A stretch of DNA of 64,000 nt from Rhyzopertha dominica (lineage: Eukaryota > Arthropoda > Insecta > Coleoptera > Bostrichidae): assembly GCA_025024175.1 (NCBI GenBank), contig QCXZ01000041.1, positions 10,721,786 to 10,785,785 of the forward strand, in the 5' to 3' direction. Every line of letters starts with the position of its first letter. Positions within the stretch are counted from its first letter, which is position 1. The notes below the pieces were generated by a model. That model made no database searches. It was not told where the DNA came from and saw nothing but the letters and a program-made list of their open reading frames with translations. The position numbers and the translations under genes are program-made. Below, in pieces: positions 36,001-40,800 of the stretch.

Positions 36001-38654
36001 ATATCAAAGAGTTACTATGGGGGCTAACCGAGATACGAATTTTTTAGTGCTCGAGAGGGCGGTTTCTACCCCTTGGGAGATTTGCAATGAGCCGTTGTAG
36101 GGGCGCTGCTTGTCTATCGGTATAAGCAACATTGTNTGCAAANATCAAAGAAATACTATGGGGGCTAACCGAGATATAAATTTTTTAGTGTTCGAGAGGG
36201 CGGTTTCTCCCCCTTGGGATGGTTCGCAATGTATTGTTGTACGGGCGCTGTTATAAAAATTTGTTTTAGAATGTGCTATTTCCTGGTGACTAGGTAACAG
36301 CAAATTACCTATATGAATGAACGGCCATCTACAAAGTTTGTTAGCTCTATCGTATTCGGGTGTTTCCGTAAAAATTGGCTGCTGGAACTGGCCGCTGTTT
36401 TCACACGGGTAAACCAAGCGCATTTCGCATGAACTGCAATGGTTTGGTATTCATTATCGCTGATACTTACATATGGTTTGTTTTTTCTACAAAATTTTTA
36501 ATATTCAAACTACTTTCGTATCTCTACCGAAAATTAACATTTCGGATAGGTATCTTTTATTATTGAACAGCGGCCTATTGCAACTGGTTTGCTGATTCCG
36601 AAGTATTCTCCGCAACAATAAAATATAGTGCATTTAGAAAATATATCAAAGACAAGTCTTTAGATAAATATAGTTGCTCCCTTATCTTCTGCCGAACTGT
36701 AATGTCCGCTTTCTTGTGTTACCTTTAACACCAGCCCTAATGTTTTTCAGATGTTGTTGACTTGCTTCTTAAATCCACAATGAGTAAGCAAGATGTAGTG
36801 GATGAAACACTTACATTTACTGTAGCGGTAAGGATATTTATCTAACCAATAAATGTGTAATATAACATATCATTTCGTAGACCACAGATACTACTACAAC
36901 GGCGATATCTGTTTCACTCGTACTACTAGCACTTCACCCCGATGTTCAGGTATTTATGTGAAGAAAAGCTGCCGTTTCAAGGGTCTTATCAAAAGTAATC
37001 AAAGATACAGAGACTGTAAGAGGGAAATATATTTACGTTTATTTTCCCTTTAGTCTGAGGGATATCTTTATTTCATATTACTGTGTAAAAAGCCGTTGCA
37101 AATTGAATCAATACTTCCACATCCAATTGTCAACATTACATTTACGTTTTTATTTCTTATGCTGTACGATTAGTAATCAGGTTTTGAGCATTTTTTCTCT
37201 CTAGGCATTTTTTAAAATCTGTTTTTTTCCAAATAACTCGAAAAATACAAGAGTGCTTTCTTATCAGAAATTTGATTTTCTATATAATACCAAAATTTAA
37301 AAAAATCGTACGAGCAGGCTCCAAAATAGGTTTTTTGGAAATATTCGAAAATGTCAAAATATAACTAAATATTCTAAGACACTTTTTGTGAGAAATTTTA
37401 TTTCGTATCTGAACGCATTTTCATTTTTTGAATATATTAAATATATTCGGAGATATCTAGGAAAAACCGTTTTCTTTAAATGACGCTTTTTTGCTAATAT
37501 CTTCTAAACAGTTTGCTGCACCGAAAATTTATAAGAACGAATAATACTCGCAGTTGTACTACTAATCAGATATTAAAACGAAAAAATAAAAATTTGCAAA
37601 AAGGGTAGTTACTCCCCAATTTCGTCCCCTTCCCTACTTACCCCACAAACAATAGGTCGCTTTGGGTGGTTGAGATTTATACGTTAGCTAAATTTCATAT
37701 ATTAAGTCTTTCGAAAGTGTCCACAAACAAAACCACAGACACACAGACAACAAAATTTTTTTGCTCGAATTTTGTTTTTTTGCGTTTTCGACCATTTTGA
37801 AGCAAATGAGCAAATTTTTTTCGCAATACAATACTTCCCATCCGTTGGATGTGAAAGTAAAGCTAACTAGTTGGACTAATTGTGTGTATATGTATTCAGG
37901 ATAAGCTGCTTGAAGAGATATTACGTGTACTGGGACCTAAGCAGCCTGTTGACATAGAAAACGTAAAATACCTGGAGTATACAGAGATGGTTTTTCTTGA
38001 AACCCTAAGATTGTTTCCAATTGTACCGTTTTTTGGTCGCCGAAACCCATCTGACGTACAATTAAGTAAGAACCTAAATACCTGTCATTTACAGCGTACT
38101 TTGAATATAATGCTATTTCATTAAACCTACCTTCTATTGGACAATTACATTTTCTCGATTAGATGACATGCTGCAATTAAAATTGCTATTAAAATTTATT
38201 GCCAGATTCGAGGCTTTTATAAAAACCAGTTCCATAAATCCATAACTTTTCAGGTTACTTCACTGTTCCTGCCGACACTACAGTCCTGGTAAATGTCTTT
38301 AACATTCATAGAAATGAAAAGTACTGGCCTGATCCTCTAGCGTTCAAGCCAGAACGATTTTCACCAGAAAATTCCTCAAATAGGAATTCGGACGCCTTCA
38401 TTCCATTCGCCACAGGTCCACGAATGTGTCCAGGTGATCATCATTTGACTATTATACTTCTTTCGAAATCTAATTAATTTTCAGGTGCTAGATATGCTAT
38501 GCTACAAACAACAGTTTTCCTTGCAAACCTAATTCGAAGATACAAGGTGTCGACTAGTTACAAATCTGTAGAGGATATCCAGGTTTCGTTCTCTATTATT
38601 CTTCATCTAGTACACGGGACTAAATGTGCACTAGAAGAACGGAAATTAGTATAG
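998..38654 (+). CDS. Cytochrome P450 A, CYP4-clan (11 exons)
   Basis: This is a microsomal heme monooxygenase gene. Exons: 998-1160, 15428-15628, 15684-15860, 28615-28678, 28750-28876, 29969-30026, 36751-36827, 36881-36949, 37900-38065, 38254-38433, 38485-38654. They join in frame to 1452 nt, 483 aa plus TAG. Visible motifs are an N-terminal membrane helix (residues 3-18), PGP hinge (34-36), C-helix WHNHR (125-129), I-helix ATTDTT (289-294), ExxR ETLR (346-349), KPERF, and heme loop FATGPRMCPG (419-428, Cys426). CYP4-clan placement rests on the F-helix-like and ETLRLFP/PERF regions. The I-helix lacks the acidic residue of the CYP4 EGHDTT motif (Ala289 there). Length is slightly under the usual 500 aa. 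Two N bases sit in exon 2. Introns 1, 3 and 6 are swollen by TEs. Intron 5 has a GC donor. Substrate unknown; a detoxification, hydrocarbon or hormone role is possible. Confidence 0.9.
1634..2692. mobile_element. Non-autonomous hAT-like element
   Basis: Both ends carry TAGAGGTGG as an inverted terminal repeat (TAGAGGTGG at left, CCACCTCTA at right). They are flanked by a perfect 8-bp duplication GTTTACAC (1626-1633 and 2693-2700). An 8-bp duplication with TAGAG-type ends is the hAT hallmark. The subterminal parts are full of GAACGA and GAACTAGTTCATTTT motifs in both orientations, the usual repeated transposase-binding layout of hAT ends. No transposase is encoded. It lies in intron 1 of gene A. 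Confidence 0.8.
2222..2340. repeat. (TTA)n microsatellite
   Basis: About 119 bp of almost perfect TTA repeats with two ACT interruptions, inside the hAT-like element. The long poly-Leu open frame over it is an artefact of the repeat. Confidence 0.95.
2701..3798. other. Intron 1 sequence without a recognised gene
   Basis: Intron DNA between the hAT-like and mariner elements. An open frame at 3449-3646 begins after a good acceptor (TTTCAG at 3481-3486) and encodes about 50 charged residues (residues EVGSGVPEHG visible), but there is no homology or partner exon that I can recognise. I do not call it a gene. Confidence 0.4.
4013..4327 (+). pseudogene. Mariner transposase C-terminal remnant
   Basis: In frame with copy 2 this reads a PYH-like segment followed by FNPIEMIWEQLKQRIRRGNT, which holds the third catalytic acidic residue (NPIE) of an IS630/Tc1/mariner transposase. 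It continues past two stop codons to a hydrophilic tail ending SSESDSE and a TAG-type stop near 4326. The N-terminal three quarters of the gene were deleted: sequence jumps from the 57150 equivalent to the 58310 equivalent. It is not functional. Confidence 0.75.
5460..6105 (-). pseudogene. YqaJ-like nuclease fragment (transposon-type)
   Basis: A minus-strand frame of roughly 190 residues resembles the YqaJ/lambda-exonuclease fold found in many multicopy insect proteins. It reads RLSKFKWQVARRTQ, then SAKSVQHRKHFENIAVKELQ, FLGASPDGVVDEDTIVEIKC, and WFYQIQGQLHI. The GASPDG, VEIKCP and QIQGQ motifs are the metal-binding catalytic core. Two stretches look shortened relative to the family: after CKRR and after QGQLHIP. 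A +1 shift near 5507 moves the C-terminus (CLLPELVDP) out of frame. The frame can be followed upstream of 6017 to a stop near 6120. It is likely a decayed mobile gene. No terminal repeats found. Confidence 0.7.
6310..9260. other. Intron 1 sequence, no gene recognised
   Basis: AT-rich DNA with several N bases. The open frames at 6903-7142 (-) and 7833-8075 (+) have no recognisable motif and contain ambiguous bases. No terminal repeats were found by eye. Part of the 7.4-kb block that interrupts mariner copy 1. Confidence 0.4.
9263..9662 (+). pseudogene. THAP-YqaJ family middle fragment (two exons)
   Basis: A 23-nt exon (9263-9285, ATG then donor GTAAGT) joins a second exon starting at 9374 (TTCCAG acceptor) in frame. 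Together they read MARLNAERWKKLG then a 90-residue segment with GRRIVKLGYFLQQ, CTMGRMDFVKEVRRG and SELHFHCRKL, ending at TAG 9660-9662. I recognise this GRRIV...RRGL.SELHF.C block as the region between the N-terminal zinc finger and the YqaJ nuclease in multicopy insect proteins. Here it stops before the next cysteine pair, so it is truncated. Upstream, 9200-9262 extends the same reading (RSGRSKF) but only with a frameshift from the nearest ATG. Confidence 0.5.
9761..10250. repeat. Dispersed repeat, partner of 37114-37858
   Basis: Begins TTA|CTTCCGCATCCAACGG and carries, in reverse orientation, the same sequence as the intron 8 element: CAATAC..CGCGAAAAAAATT, TATATGAA, ACCCAAAGCGACCTATTGTT. 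Left boundary has TA. The right boundary could not be placed; similarity fades near 10250. Confidence 0.6.
10770..11420 (-). pseudogene. Penelope-like element, GIY-YIG C-terminal fragment
   Basis: On the minus strand a frame reads YSIQCKQCNKQYIGLTVQHK, then NHTALKKHYELTNHTFDFEN and TKIIATE, then LEMMHIQK and SNTY. This is the GIY-YIG endonuclease end of a Penelope-like reverse transcriptase: the C-x2-C before YIG, the conserved H, and the E of LEMM are visible. The preceding part (11207-11401, minus) reads SSEIINESLHIITKILKNNN and contains a run of asparagines encoded by an (ATT)n microsatellite. Several stops break it. Inside the block interrupting mariner copy 1. Confidence 0.65.
11218..11250. 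repeat. (ATT)n microsatellite in Penelope remnant
   Basis: About 33 bp of ATT/TTA units that would encode a polyasparagine run in the minus-strand Penelope frame. Confidence 0.85.
11421..13336. other. Intron 1 DNA with paralogous intron pieces
   Basis: Contains a short plus-strand stretch (about 11728-11830) reading SQLYADDILCIITERQQTKH, which looks like the YADD core of a LINE reverse transcriptase but is too short to assign. A 128-codon frame at 12526-12912 is hydrophobic and unrecognised. From 13186 to 13327 the sequence matches the end of gene B intron 1 (42985-43115), so it is ancestral intron DNA. Confidence 0.4.
14013..14268. mobile_element. 256-bp tRNA-containing element with inverted arms
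   Basis: Flanked by an 11-bp direct repeat TAAATATAAAA (14002-14012 and 14269-14279). Left arm ATGAACATGTATGATATTTT..TTTACAGGCAT is mirrored by the right arm ATGTCTGTAAACCC..AAATATCATACATGTTC. Between the arms lies a tRNA-like sequence (14123-14200, plus strand). Same family as 28894-29780. Confidence 0.7.
14123..14200 (+). pseudogene. Degenerate tRNA-Thr-like sequence
   Basis: The anticodon stem-loop TTTGA CTAGTTT TCAAA, T-arm CCGAG TTCAAAT CTCGG and 3' acceptor strand TCAAGG are intact. The D-arm region has a duplicated GGATAGT stretch and the 5' acceptor strand GCTTTGA no longer pairs perfectly. Decayed relative to the three copies at 28950-29681. Confidence 0.7.
14953..15079. repeat. (TTA)n microsatellite
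   Basis: Around 125 bp of ATT/TTA units with few interruptions inside the Mutator-like element. The polyasparagine and polyisoleucine frames over it are artefacts. Confidence 0.95.
15861..16966. other. Intron 3 of gene A, ancestral part
   Basis: No gene. It aligns in order with the start of gene B intron 3 (43703-44585): shared runs include TTTATGTTTAAAA, GATATTCAGT, TAAGCTTTCGATG-like and ATCCGTCAATCTTT. This conservation is paralogy, not evidence of function. Confidence 0.6.
16967..18977 (-). mobile_element. 5'-truncated LINE, Jockey/CR1-like
   Basis: Decayed minus-strand ORF2 in several frames. 18764-18982 and 18433-18762 are the linker before the RT. 17596-18348 is the reverse transcriptase, with GIFMDLSKAFDSVDH, GVPQGSILGPIL and LFADDTS. 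17042-17609 is the C-terminal segment (YGIMFWG, FGLKRTQTCR, GILTLASLYIYECV). The 3' end has AATAAAATTATTATTATTCCC, a simple-repeat tail. Gene B intron 3 at about 46562-46582 keeps the empty site (AGAGATTGGGAATGTATAGC), so the insertion is well bounded. Endonuclease domain missing. Confidence 0.85.
17596..18348 (-). pseudogene. LINE reverse transcriptase domain
   Basis: A 250-codon frame holding RT motifs in order: NGYIEGRSTNRAI (fingers), MDLSKAFDSVDH (motif A), GVPQGSILGP (motif B), VLFADDTSL (motif C, FADD) and KTHLVRFG. The true ORF continues on both sides in other frames, so it is interrupted by frameshifts. Replicates LINE RNA by target-primed reverse transcription in intact relatives. 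Confidence 0.85.
18978..19647. other. Intron 3 of gene A, ancestral part
   Basis: Matches gene B 46575-47440 (GGCTCCTTCAGTAAACCAAA, CAACGCTGGATTTAAAGAAATG-like, AGTGCTCGAAATGTATTATTT). The 112-codon frame at 19033-19371 is not conserved in gene B and is not called. Confidence 0.55.
19648..20910. mobile_element. Penelope-like element, head-to-head partial copies
   Basis: Two inverted GIY-YIG ends of a Penelope-like retroelement. The minus copy (about 19822-20400) reads CTDKIGRLLRRHH, an IPCSCGKVYIGQTGR-type start, SAVAEHRMETGHIIKFEEAQ and KEAIEIQKDPHNYN. The plus copy (about 20440-20780) reads AVAEHRMENCHIIKFEEAQI and ELPEIWKPVMRNN. Outer ends share the sequence CCAACGTTGG..ACGTTTCGACACCA in inverted order. 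Both sides carry a 16-bp direct repeat AACCAACTATGGTTTG (19632-19647, 20911-20926). Gene B at about 47429 keeps the single uninserted site. A G-run at 20409-20422 marks the junction of the two copies. Confidence 0.8.
21282..21485 (-). repeat. 3' LTR of Mag-like gypsy
   Basis: 204 bp, starts TGTAATAACTACCACCTGGG and ends AATTATCACA on the plus strand. Identical by eye to 25347-25550. The adjoining purine-rich stretch 21486-21500 (minus-strand TTAGAGGGCGGTAGA) is the likely polypurine tract. Confidence 0.93.
21599..22713 (-). pseudogene. Gypsy integrase, interrupted
   Basis: Minus-strand frames 22354-22713, 21847-22302 and 21599-21844 together cover integrase. The first has the HHCC zinc site (HSSHFG, CYWP, CKGCSVC) and the first core acidic residue (HIDFLGP), then shifts frame near 22445. 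The second begins after another break and has the HAASNGAAENAVK segment with the last core Glu, and ends at a third break near 21847. The last is a hydrophilic C-terminal tail. Normally inserts the cDNA into the host chromosome; this copy cannot encode it intact. Confidence 0.85.
22723..23508 (-). pseudogene. Gypsy RT (C-half) and truncated RNase H
   Basis: Continues the RT after a stop codon at 23515-23517. VFLDDILI (RT YxDD box), LGFPIDADGLHPSPEKV, and the connection/RNase H start (ITLACDASSYGLGAVISH) are visible. At residue about 205 the RNase H sequence jumps from GLAIIFGTK to a segment normally found much later, so the C-terminal half of RNase H is deleted. Ends at another in-frame TAA (22723-22725), after which the integrase zinc domain follows. 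Confidence 0.85.
23515..25314 (-). CDS. Gypsy Gag-protease-RT (N-part) open frame
   Basis: Single 599-codon frame. Gag capsid-like region lies at residues 1-200. Two zinc knuckles follow at about 223-256 (CRYCGRFNHTSSEC and CNFCGRKEHLKYVC). An aspartic protease active site DTG sits at 326-328 (VDTGSAVSLIS). The RT N-terminal half from about 460 carries FSKLDLSRAYAQIELD (motif A). Gag and Pol are fused without a frameshift, as in Mag-type elements. ATG at 25314 lies just inside the primer site. The frame ends at a TAA within RT motif B/C spacing (SAPSIF then stop), a single-base nonsense change to judge from the frame continuing beyond. Confidence 0.88.
   Translation of the reverse strand: MSIGKIGQFQPGVKNWNTYISRLEQFFEANKIEEGLKVATLVTVVGDETYELMMDLCSPQKPEDKTYLQLVEIVKNHLQPQPSVIAERHKFRLRRQEKGESVTQYTTVLKSLAKTCDFKETLNDNLRDQLVSGLSSDIIKQRLFSEEKLTFSKAFDLARAMEAAERNTSLVEASTVQNVNLVMGSKSRKPKSRKASDNGPRYERNERHRGATGGREMANRKICRYCGRFNHTSSECFHKNAYCNFCGRKEHLKYVCSRMNKNHYMNDVENVNHVGKNSYDHVNYNNDDDSDTSSNLFTVISKGNKGNAPIDIMVKIENVDLKMEVDTGSAVSLISDSVYKLNFKEISIQPSKLKLFSYTGNEIKLSGYVRVNVQYKNTRKILKLYIIPGGGHSLLGRDWLRELGVCISSGADVNKINCKTVINNTDKSSTAEALISEFQSVFSKDLGKLYNFKAKLYLKQNAMPVFCKARPLPFSMKVKVEKELERLCAEDILSPIDHSEWASAIVPVIKKDGQVRVCGDFRIAVNKNLYIQKYPIPIIEDIFASLSGGQLFSKLDLSRAYAQIELDDESKKIAVINTRKGLFRYNRLPYGIASAPSIF
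25335..25345 (-). promoter_or_regulatory. Primer-binding site, tRNA-Ser type
   Basis: Minus-strand TGGCGACGAGG lies one base inside the 5' LTR. It is complementary to the 3' end expected of a tRNA-Ser whose acceptor starts GACGAGG, consistent with the Mag lineage. Confidence 0.7.
25347..25550 (-). repeat. 5' LTR of Mag-like gypsy
   Basis: 204 bp, no difference seen from the 3' LTR at 21282-21485, which implies a recent insertion or later gene conversion. Confidence 0.93.
26564..27231 (-). mobile_element. LINE 3' fragment (RTE/CFDP2-type C-terminus)
   Basis: Minus-strand frame 26619-26876 reads LRWFGHICRMDQSRLVRTVW, RKRGRPAKQW and RDRVRWRNFVQEI. This is the C-terminal end of an endonuclease/reverse transcriptase LINE. 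Upstream (26880-27200, minus) further segments (YEMKYLKRVTGNIILDKIRN) continue it with stops. Gene B at about 48030 keeps the empty site (AACCTAGGCNGTTTATTATC). A short TAGT repeat is at both sides. Confidence 0.7.
27541..28511. repeat. 486-bp unit in two tandem copies
   Basis: 27541-28026 and 28027-28511 differ at only a handful of positions. Each unit starts TATTACGCATGCATCATAAT and contains ATGATGATTATGATGCGCC. Each ends in a hairpin of about 100 bp (GAGGCCTTTAAAGC...GCTTTAAAGGCCCTC) around a GC-rich GCTGCGCG loop. The block is missing from gene B intron 3 (48240-48270), so it is an insertion. Class unknown; no coding capacity. Confidence 0.8.
28950..29020 (-). tRNA. tRNA-Thr(AGT)-like, unit 1
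   Basis: 71 nt fold perfectly as a cloverleaf: acceptor GCCTTGA/TCAAGGC, D-arm GCTC..GAGC, anticodon stem TTTGA/TCAAA with loop CTAGTGT (anticodon AGT), T-arm CCGAG/CTCGG with TTCAAAT loop. A box TAGCTCAGTGGG and B box AGTTCAAATCT are present. A T5 run follows the 3' end by about 10 nt. Its place in a repeated element suggests a tRNA-derived promoter module rather than a working tRNA. Confidence 0.6.
29309..29379 (-). tRNA. tRNA-Thr(AGT)-like, unit 2
   Basis: Sequence identical to unit 1 over the cloverleaf, in the left arm of the palindrome, minus strand. Confidence 0.6.
29611..29681 (+). tRNA. tRNA-Thr(AGT)-like, unit 3
   Basis: Same cloverleaf in the right arm, plus strand, with one change in the acceptor (GCCTTGG, giving a G-T pair). 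A T5 run at 29692-29696 would serve as a Pol III stop. Confidence 0.6.
30027..30130. other. Start of intron 6 of gene A
   Basis: Donor GTAAGT, then sequence resembling the gene B intron 6 start (CCTTATTAAGTTGATTAC versus CCTGATTAAGTTGATCATC). Ancestral intron before the gypsy remnant. Confidence 0.5.
30591..30860 (+). pseudogene. Reverse transcriptase fragment of decayed gypsy
   Basis: 89 codons aligning to the gypsy RT fingers and palm: PVFKSNNTVRLCCYFKVTLY, then DDYPLQTIDELFLSLAEG and FCKIDLQNAYL, the motif A region. The next codons are stops, then the frame resumes (ASAPAIW-like at about 30948). Not functional. Confidence 0.75.
32315..32533. mobile_element. 219-bp inverted-repeat MITE
   Basis: Left end TATACTCCGATCACCGAACA then GATGGAGTGATCA; right end TGATCACTCCATCTATTCGG then TGATCAGAGAGTATA. 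The arms of about 32 bp pair with few mismatches. It sits within the decayed gypsy. Family unknown; a TA target is possible. Confidence 0.6.
34380..35700. repeat. 142-bp tandem repeat array (left arm of foldback)
   Basis: AGCGCCC markers recur at about 34380, 34521, 34661, 34803, 34945, 35087, 35229, 35371, 35512 and 35653, a spacing of 140-142 bp. Shared core: CCAAGGGGTAGAAACCGCCC, ATATCTCGGTTAGCCCCCAT, TTTGATATTTGCAC. Several N bases fall here. Confidence 0.9.
35704..36250. repeat. 142-bp tandem repeats, inverted (right arm)
   Basis: The same unit in reverse orientation, roughly four copies (GGGCGGTTTCTACCCCTTGG marker at about 35775, 35915, 36057, 36197). The array is much shorter than in the left arm. 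Confidence 0.9.
37114..37858. mobile_element. 745-bp TA-flanked inverted-repeat element
   Basis: Left tip CTTCCACATCCAA mirrors right tip TTGGATGTGAAAG; both sides TA. It fills intron 8 of gene A (950 bp) while gene B intron 8 is only 196 bp. Related to 9761-10250 in opposite orientation. Non-coding; TA target suggests a Tc1/mariner-type MITE. Confidence 0.7.
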
Positions 38655-38772
38655 TCCACATAGAAGTTGCAGCATATAATGGAGCAGGGATTGCTTGTTT
38701 AAGGGTTTTCGGGAAAACAGAATGTATTGTAATACGTGCAAACATTTTAAGGCTTTGTTGGTAGAACTCCAA

Positions 38773-38778
38773 AATAAA
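38773..38778 (+). terminator. Polyadenylation signal of gene A
   Basis: AATAAA 119 bp after the stop codon, within GAACTCC..AATAAAAGCTTTTC. The same context occurs after gene B (52707-52712), supporting it as the true 3' end signal. Confidence 0.65.
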
Positions 38779-38816
38779 AGCTTTTCACAAACTTTTATAT
38801 TTAGCTATCGTTTAGA

Positions 38817-39295
38817 ACTTTTTAATTGCTTTTGAATGCATTTAATGAATGGGTTAAATTTAAATTAATGAGAGGTACCTAATGATCATTGACCAGGTCC
38901 TTATTACGATTTAATAAATGGTGGAGTGCCATATAAAATTATTGTTGTTGAACGTGTGCGCGTTGCAGATGTAAATATCTGAAAAATTTTAGAGATTGTT
39001 TATATCAGCAAGTAGCTACAAAACAGAAGGTTATTTTGAATGTTTTAAATGAATGTATCGCATTTTCTTTTTTGAAAATCAACTATATTGCTACTTATGC
39101 AATAATGGTGTAAAATGTACAATAAAATCTCTCGTGTCAATTATTGTTAGTAATGTTTTGTTAAATAATTGCTACTTATGAAATAATGGTGTAAAATGTA
39201 CAATTGTTAAAAATGCTTTGTTAAAAAATTTCATTTCAAGGTACGTTCAAATAAACTATAGCCTCAGATTTATATATAAGAAATATAAATACTTT
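38817..39295. repeat. Repeat shared with the Mutator-like element
   Basis: Reverse complement of about 14350-14755 inside the Mutator-like element: TTGCTTTTGAATGCATTTAA, CATTGACCAGGTC, TATATCAGCAAGTA, AACTATAGCCTCAGATTTA all recur. No Mutator tips are visible, so this is an internal piece. It has a short local duplication (TGCTACTTATG..AATAATGGTGTAAAATG twice). The LTR element at 39296 starts at its end. Confidence 0.65.
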
Positions 39296-40800
39296 TGTAG
39301 CGCCCTCTGCTAACAGGAGAGAGAAGCGGAGGGTGCGACCAGTAAGGAGTCCTGAGTTTGAATGATTGTTAATGAGTTTTGTATAAAATCAAGTATGTAA
39401 GAGCACTGAGTTATGAGGTAAGAGTTATGATTGATAATAGACACGAGAACTTCAAAATCTTTTCCTTTAATACATTACACCGTGCATCGAAAACTACACA
39501 GTAACCTGCGTTATACAATCGCGTCATAAATTGGCGCCTATCGTGGAGTACAGGTAACGTATTTACAAGAAGTTGTGAAGAATTTATTATCGTGTTTTAT
39601 GCAAAACTGTTGAGCTGCATGCAAGTGAGACCAAACATTTTCATTCGAGTCATTGTCATTGCGTGAGCGCATCGTCAATGTTTCGCTCGCGTATCATCCA
39701 TCGTGGAGTTCCACTATTGGCCGCAATGAGCGACAACGAAGAAAATGCAGGGGGCGACGCACCACCACCACCACCACATCCGCGACAGCTACAGCAGACA
39801 CCTCAACCACAACAACAAGGTACCGTGACTTTATCAAACGAGCAATTTGTGCTGCTCTTGGATAGGCTGGCAATTCGTAACAACATTCAAGAAGTAAACG
39901 CAGTGCCAACTACACCTGACGGAAATTTCACAAAATGTGCAACTCGTTTCTACGGAAGCCCAGAGCCAGACGTAAATGCTTTTATAAACGCCATAGAGAT
40001 TTATAAAGACTGTTCGAATACCTCCGATACTAATGCCTTACGTGGTCTGCCTATGCTCTTGAACAATTTTGCTGCAAAATGGTGGCAAGGTACCAAAGCT
40101 ACTGTAAGTACATGGCAAACAGCTATAGACCTTCTCCGCAACACCTTTGGCCCATCCAAACCGCCACATCGAGTTTATAAGGAACTGTTCAACATACGAC
40201 AGGACAACAACGACTTAATTGACGTTTTTATCTGTAAAGCACGTGCCATACTAGCACAACTCCCGGATAATGAATTGCCTGAAAAGGTACAACTCGACAT
40301 GATGTACGGATTGCTCAATAAAAAGATCCGTGAAAAGATTTCAAGGGAGAATGTAAGTACTTTTACTGAACTTATCGAACAAGCTCAACAGGTAGAAGAC
40401 ATTTTCGATGAAGAACTACCAGATTCGAAAGCACGGATGAACGAAAGTCTGAAGAAACCCTGATGCCACTTTTGTAAGTACTCAGAGCACCAGAAGGAAG
40501 AATGCCGTAAATTTCTGGCAAAGGCTACCAAAGGTAAAAATGTGTCAGCGCCAGCTGTGGTCGGAGCATCTGGATCAAGCCATAATTTGCAGCCAGGTAA
40601 ACCCGTCAGCTGTTATGGATGTGGAAAGGTTGGGTACAATCGACAGAAGACAAGTATATGGCAAATAAATTGTTGTGTTCATGTTCCTGAGAGGCGGCAA
40701 ACTGATTTAAGCGATAATTTCTGTAAGCGCCCTGGGTGCATGGATCATTTATAGAAACCCTGTACAGGTGATACCTGAACCTATAGTGTTTTGTCTACAG
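39296..40800 (+). mobile_element. LTR retrotransposon reduced to 5' LTR and gag
   Basis: Starts TGTAGCGCCCTCTGCTAACA. A likely LTR of about 231 bp (to 39526) is followed closely by TTGGCGCCTATCGTGG, a gypsy-type primer site, then gag. No protease, RT, integrase or second LTR follows; similarity ends around 40800. Confidence 0.7.
39663..40462 (+). pseudogene. Gag capsid protein, interrupted before zinc knuckles
   Basis: 266 codons. There is an acidic and proline/glutamine-rich N-terminus (NEENAGGDAPPPPPHPRQLQ), then a capsid fold: FYGSPEPDVNAFINAIEIYK, AAKWWQGTKATVSTWQTAID, RVYKELFNIRQ, VFICKARAILAQLP. This is the Ty3/gypsy Gag / Arc-like capsid pattern. A TGA at 40460-40462 precedes CHFCKYSEHQKEECRKF, the first zinc knuckle in the same frame, followed by a second degraded one (CYGCGKVGYNRQ near 40615). 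The initiating ATG may be 39663 or 39726 (MSDNEE, more typical). Gag assembles the retrotransposon particle; this copy is a remnant. Confidence 0.8.

Larger units (their letters stand above)
34218..36410. mobile_element. 2.19-kb foldback element with tandem-repeat arms
   Basis: Ends ACCCGTGTGAAAACAGCGG / CCGCTGTTTTCACACGGGT, flanked by a perfect 9-bp duplication AAACCAAGC (34209-34217, 36411-36419). The outer 165 bp of each side are inverted repeats. Inside, about nine plus-oriented units of about 142 bp (34380-35700) meet about four inverted units (35704-36250). Architecture and 9-bp duplication match foldback (FB) elements. Gene B intron 6 at about 50990 has the paralogous empty region. No transposase. 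Confidence 0.85.

Noticed and set aside
34380..36250. CRISPR-like regularly spaced repeats
   Set aside because: The 142-bp units are contiguous without unique spacers, part of a eukaryotic foldback element.
34133..36423. Nearly identical 92-116 codon frames at both ends of the foldback element
   Set aside because: They arise because the tips are inverted repeats; codons are not supported by any family.
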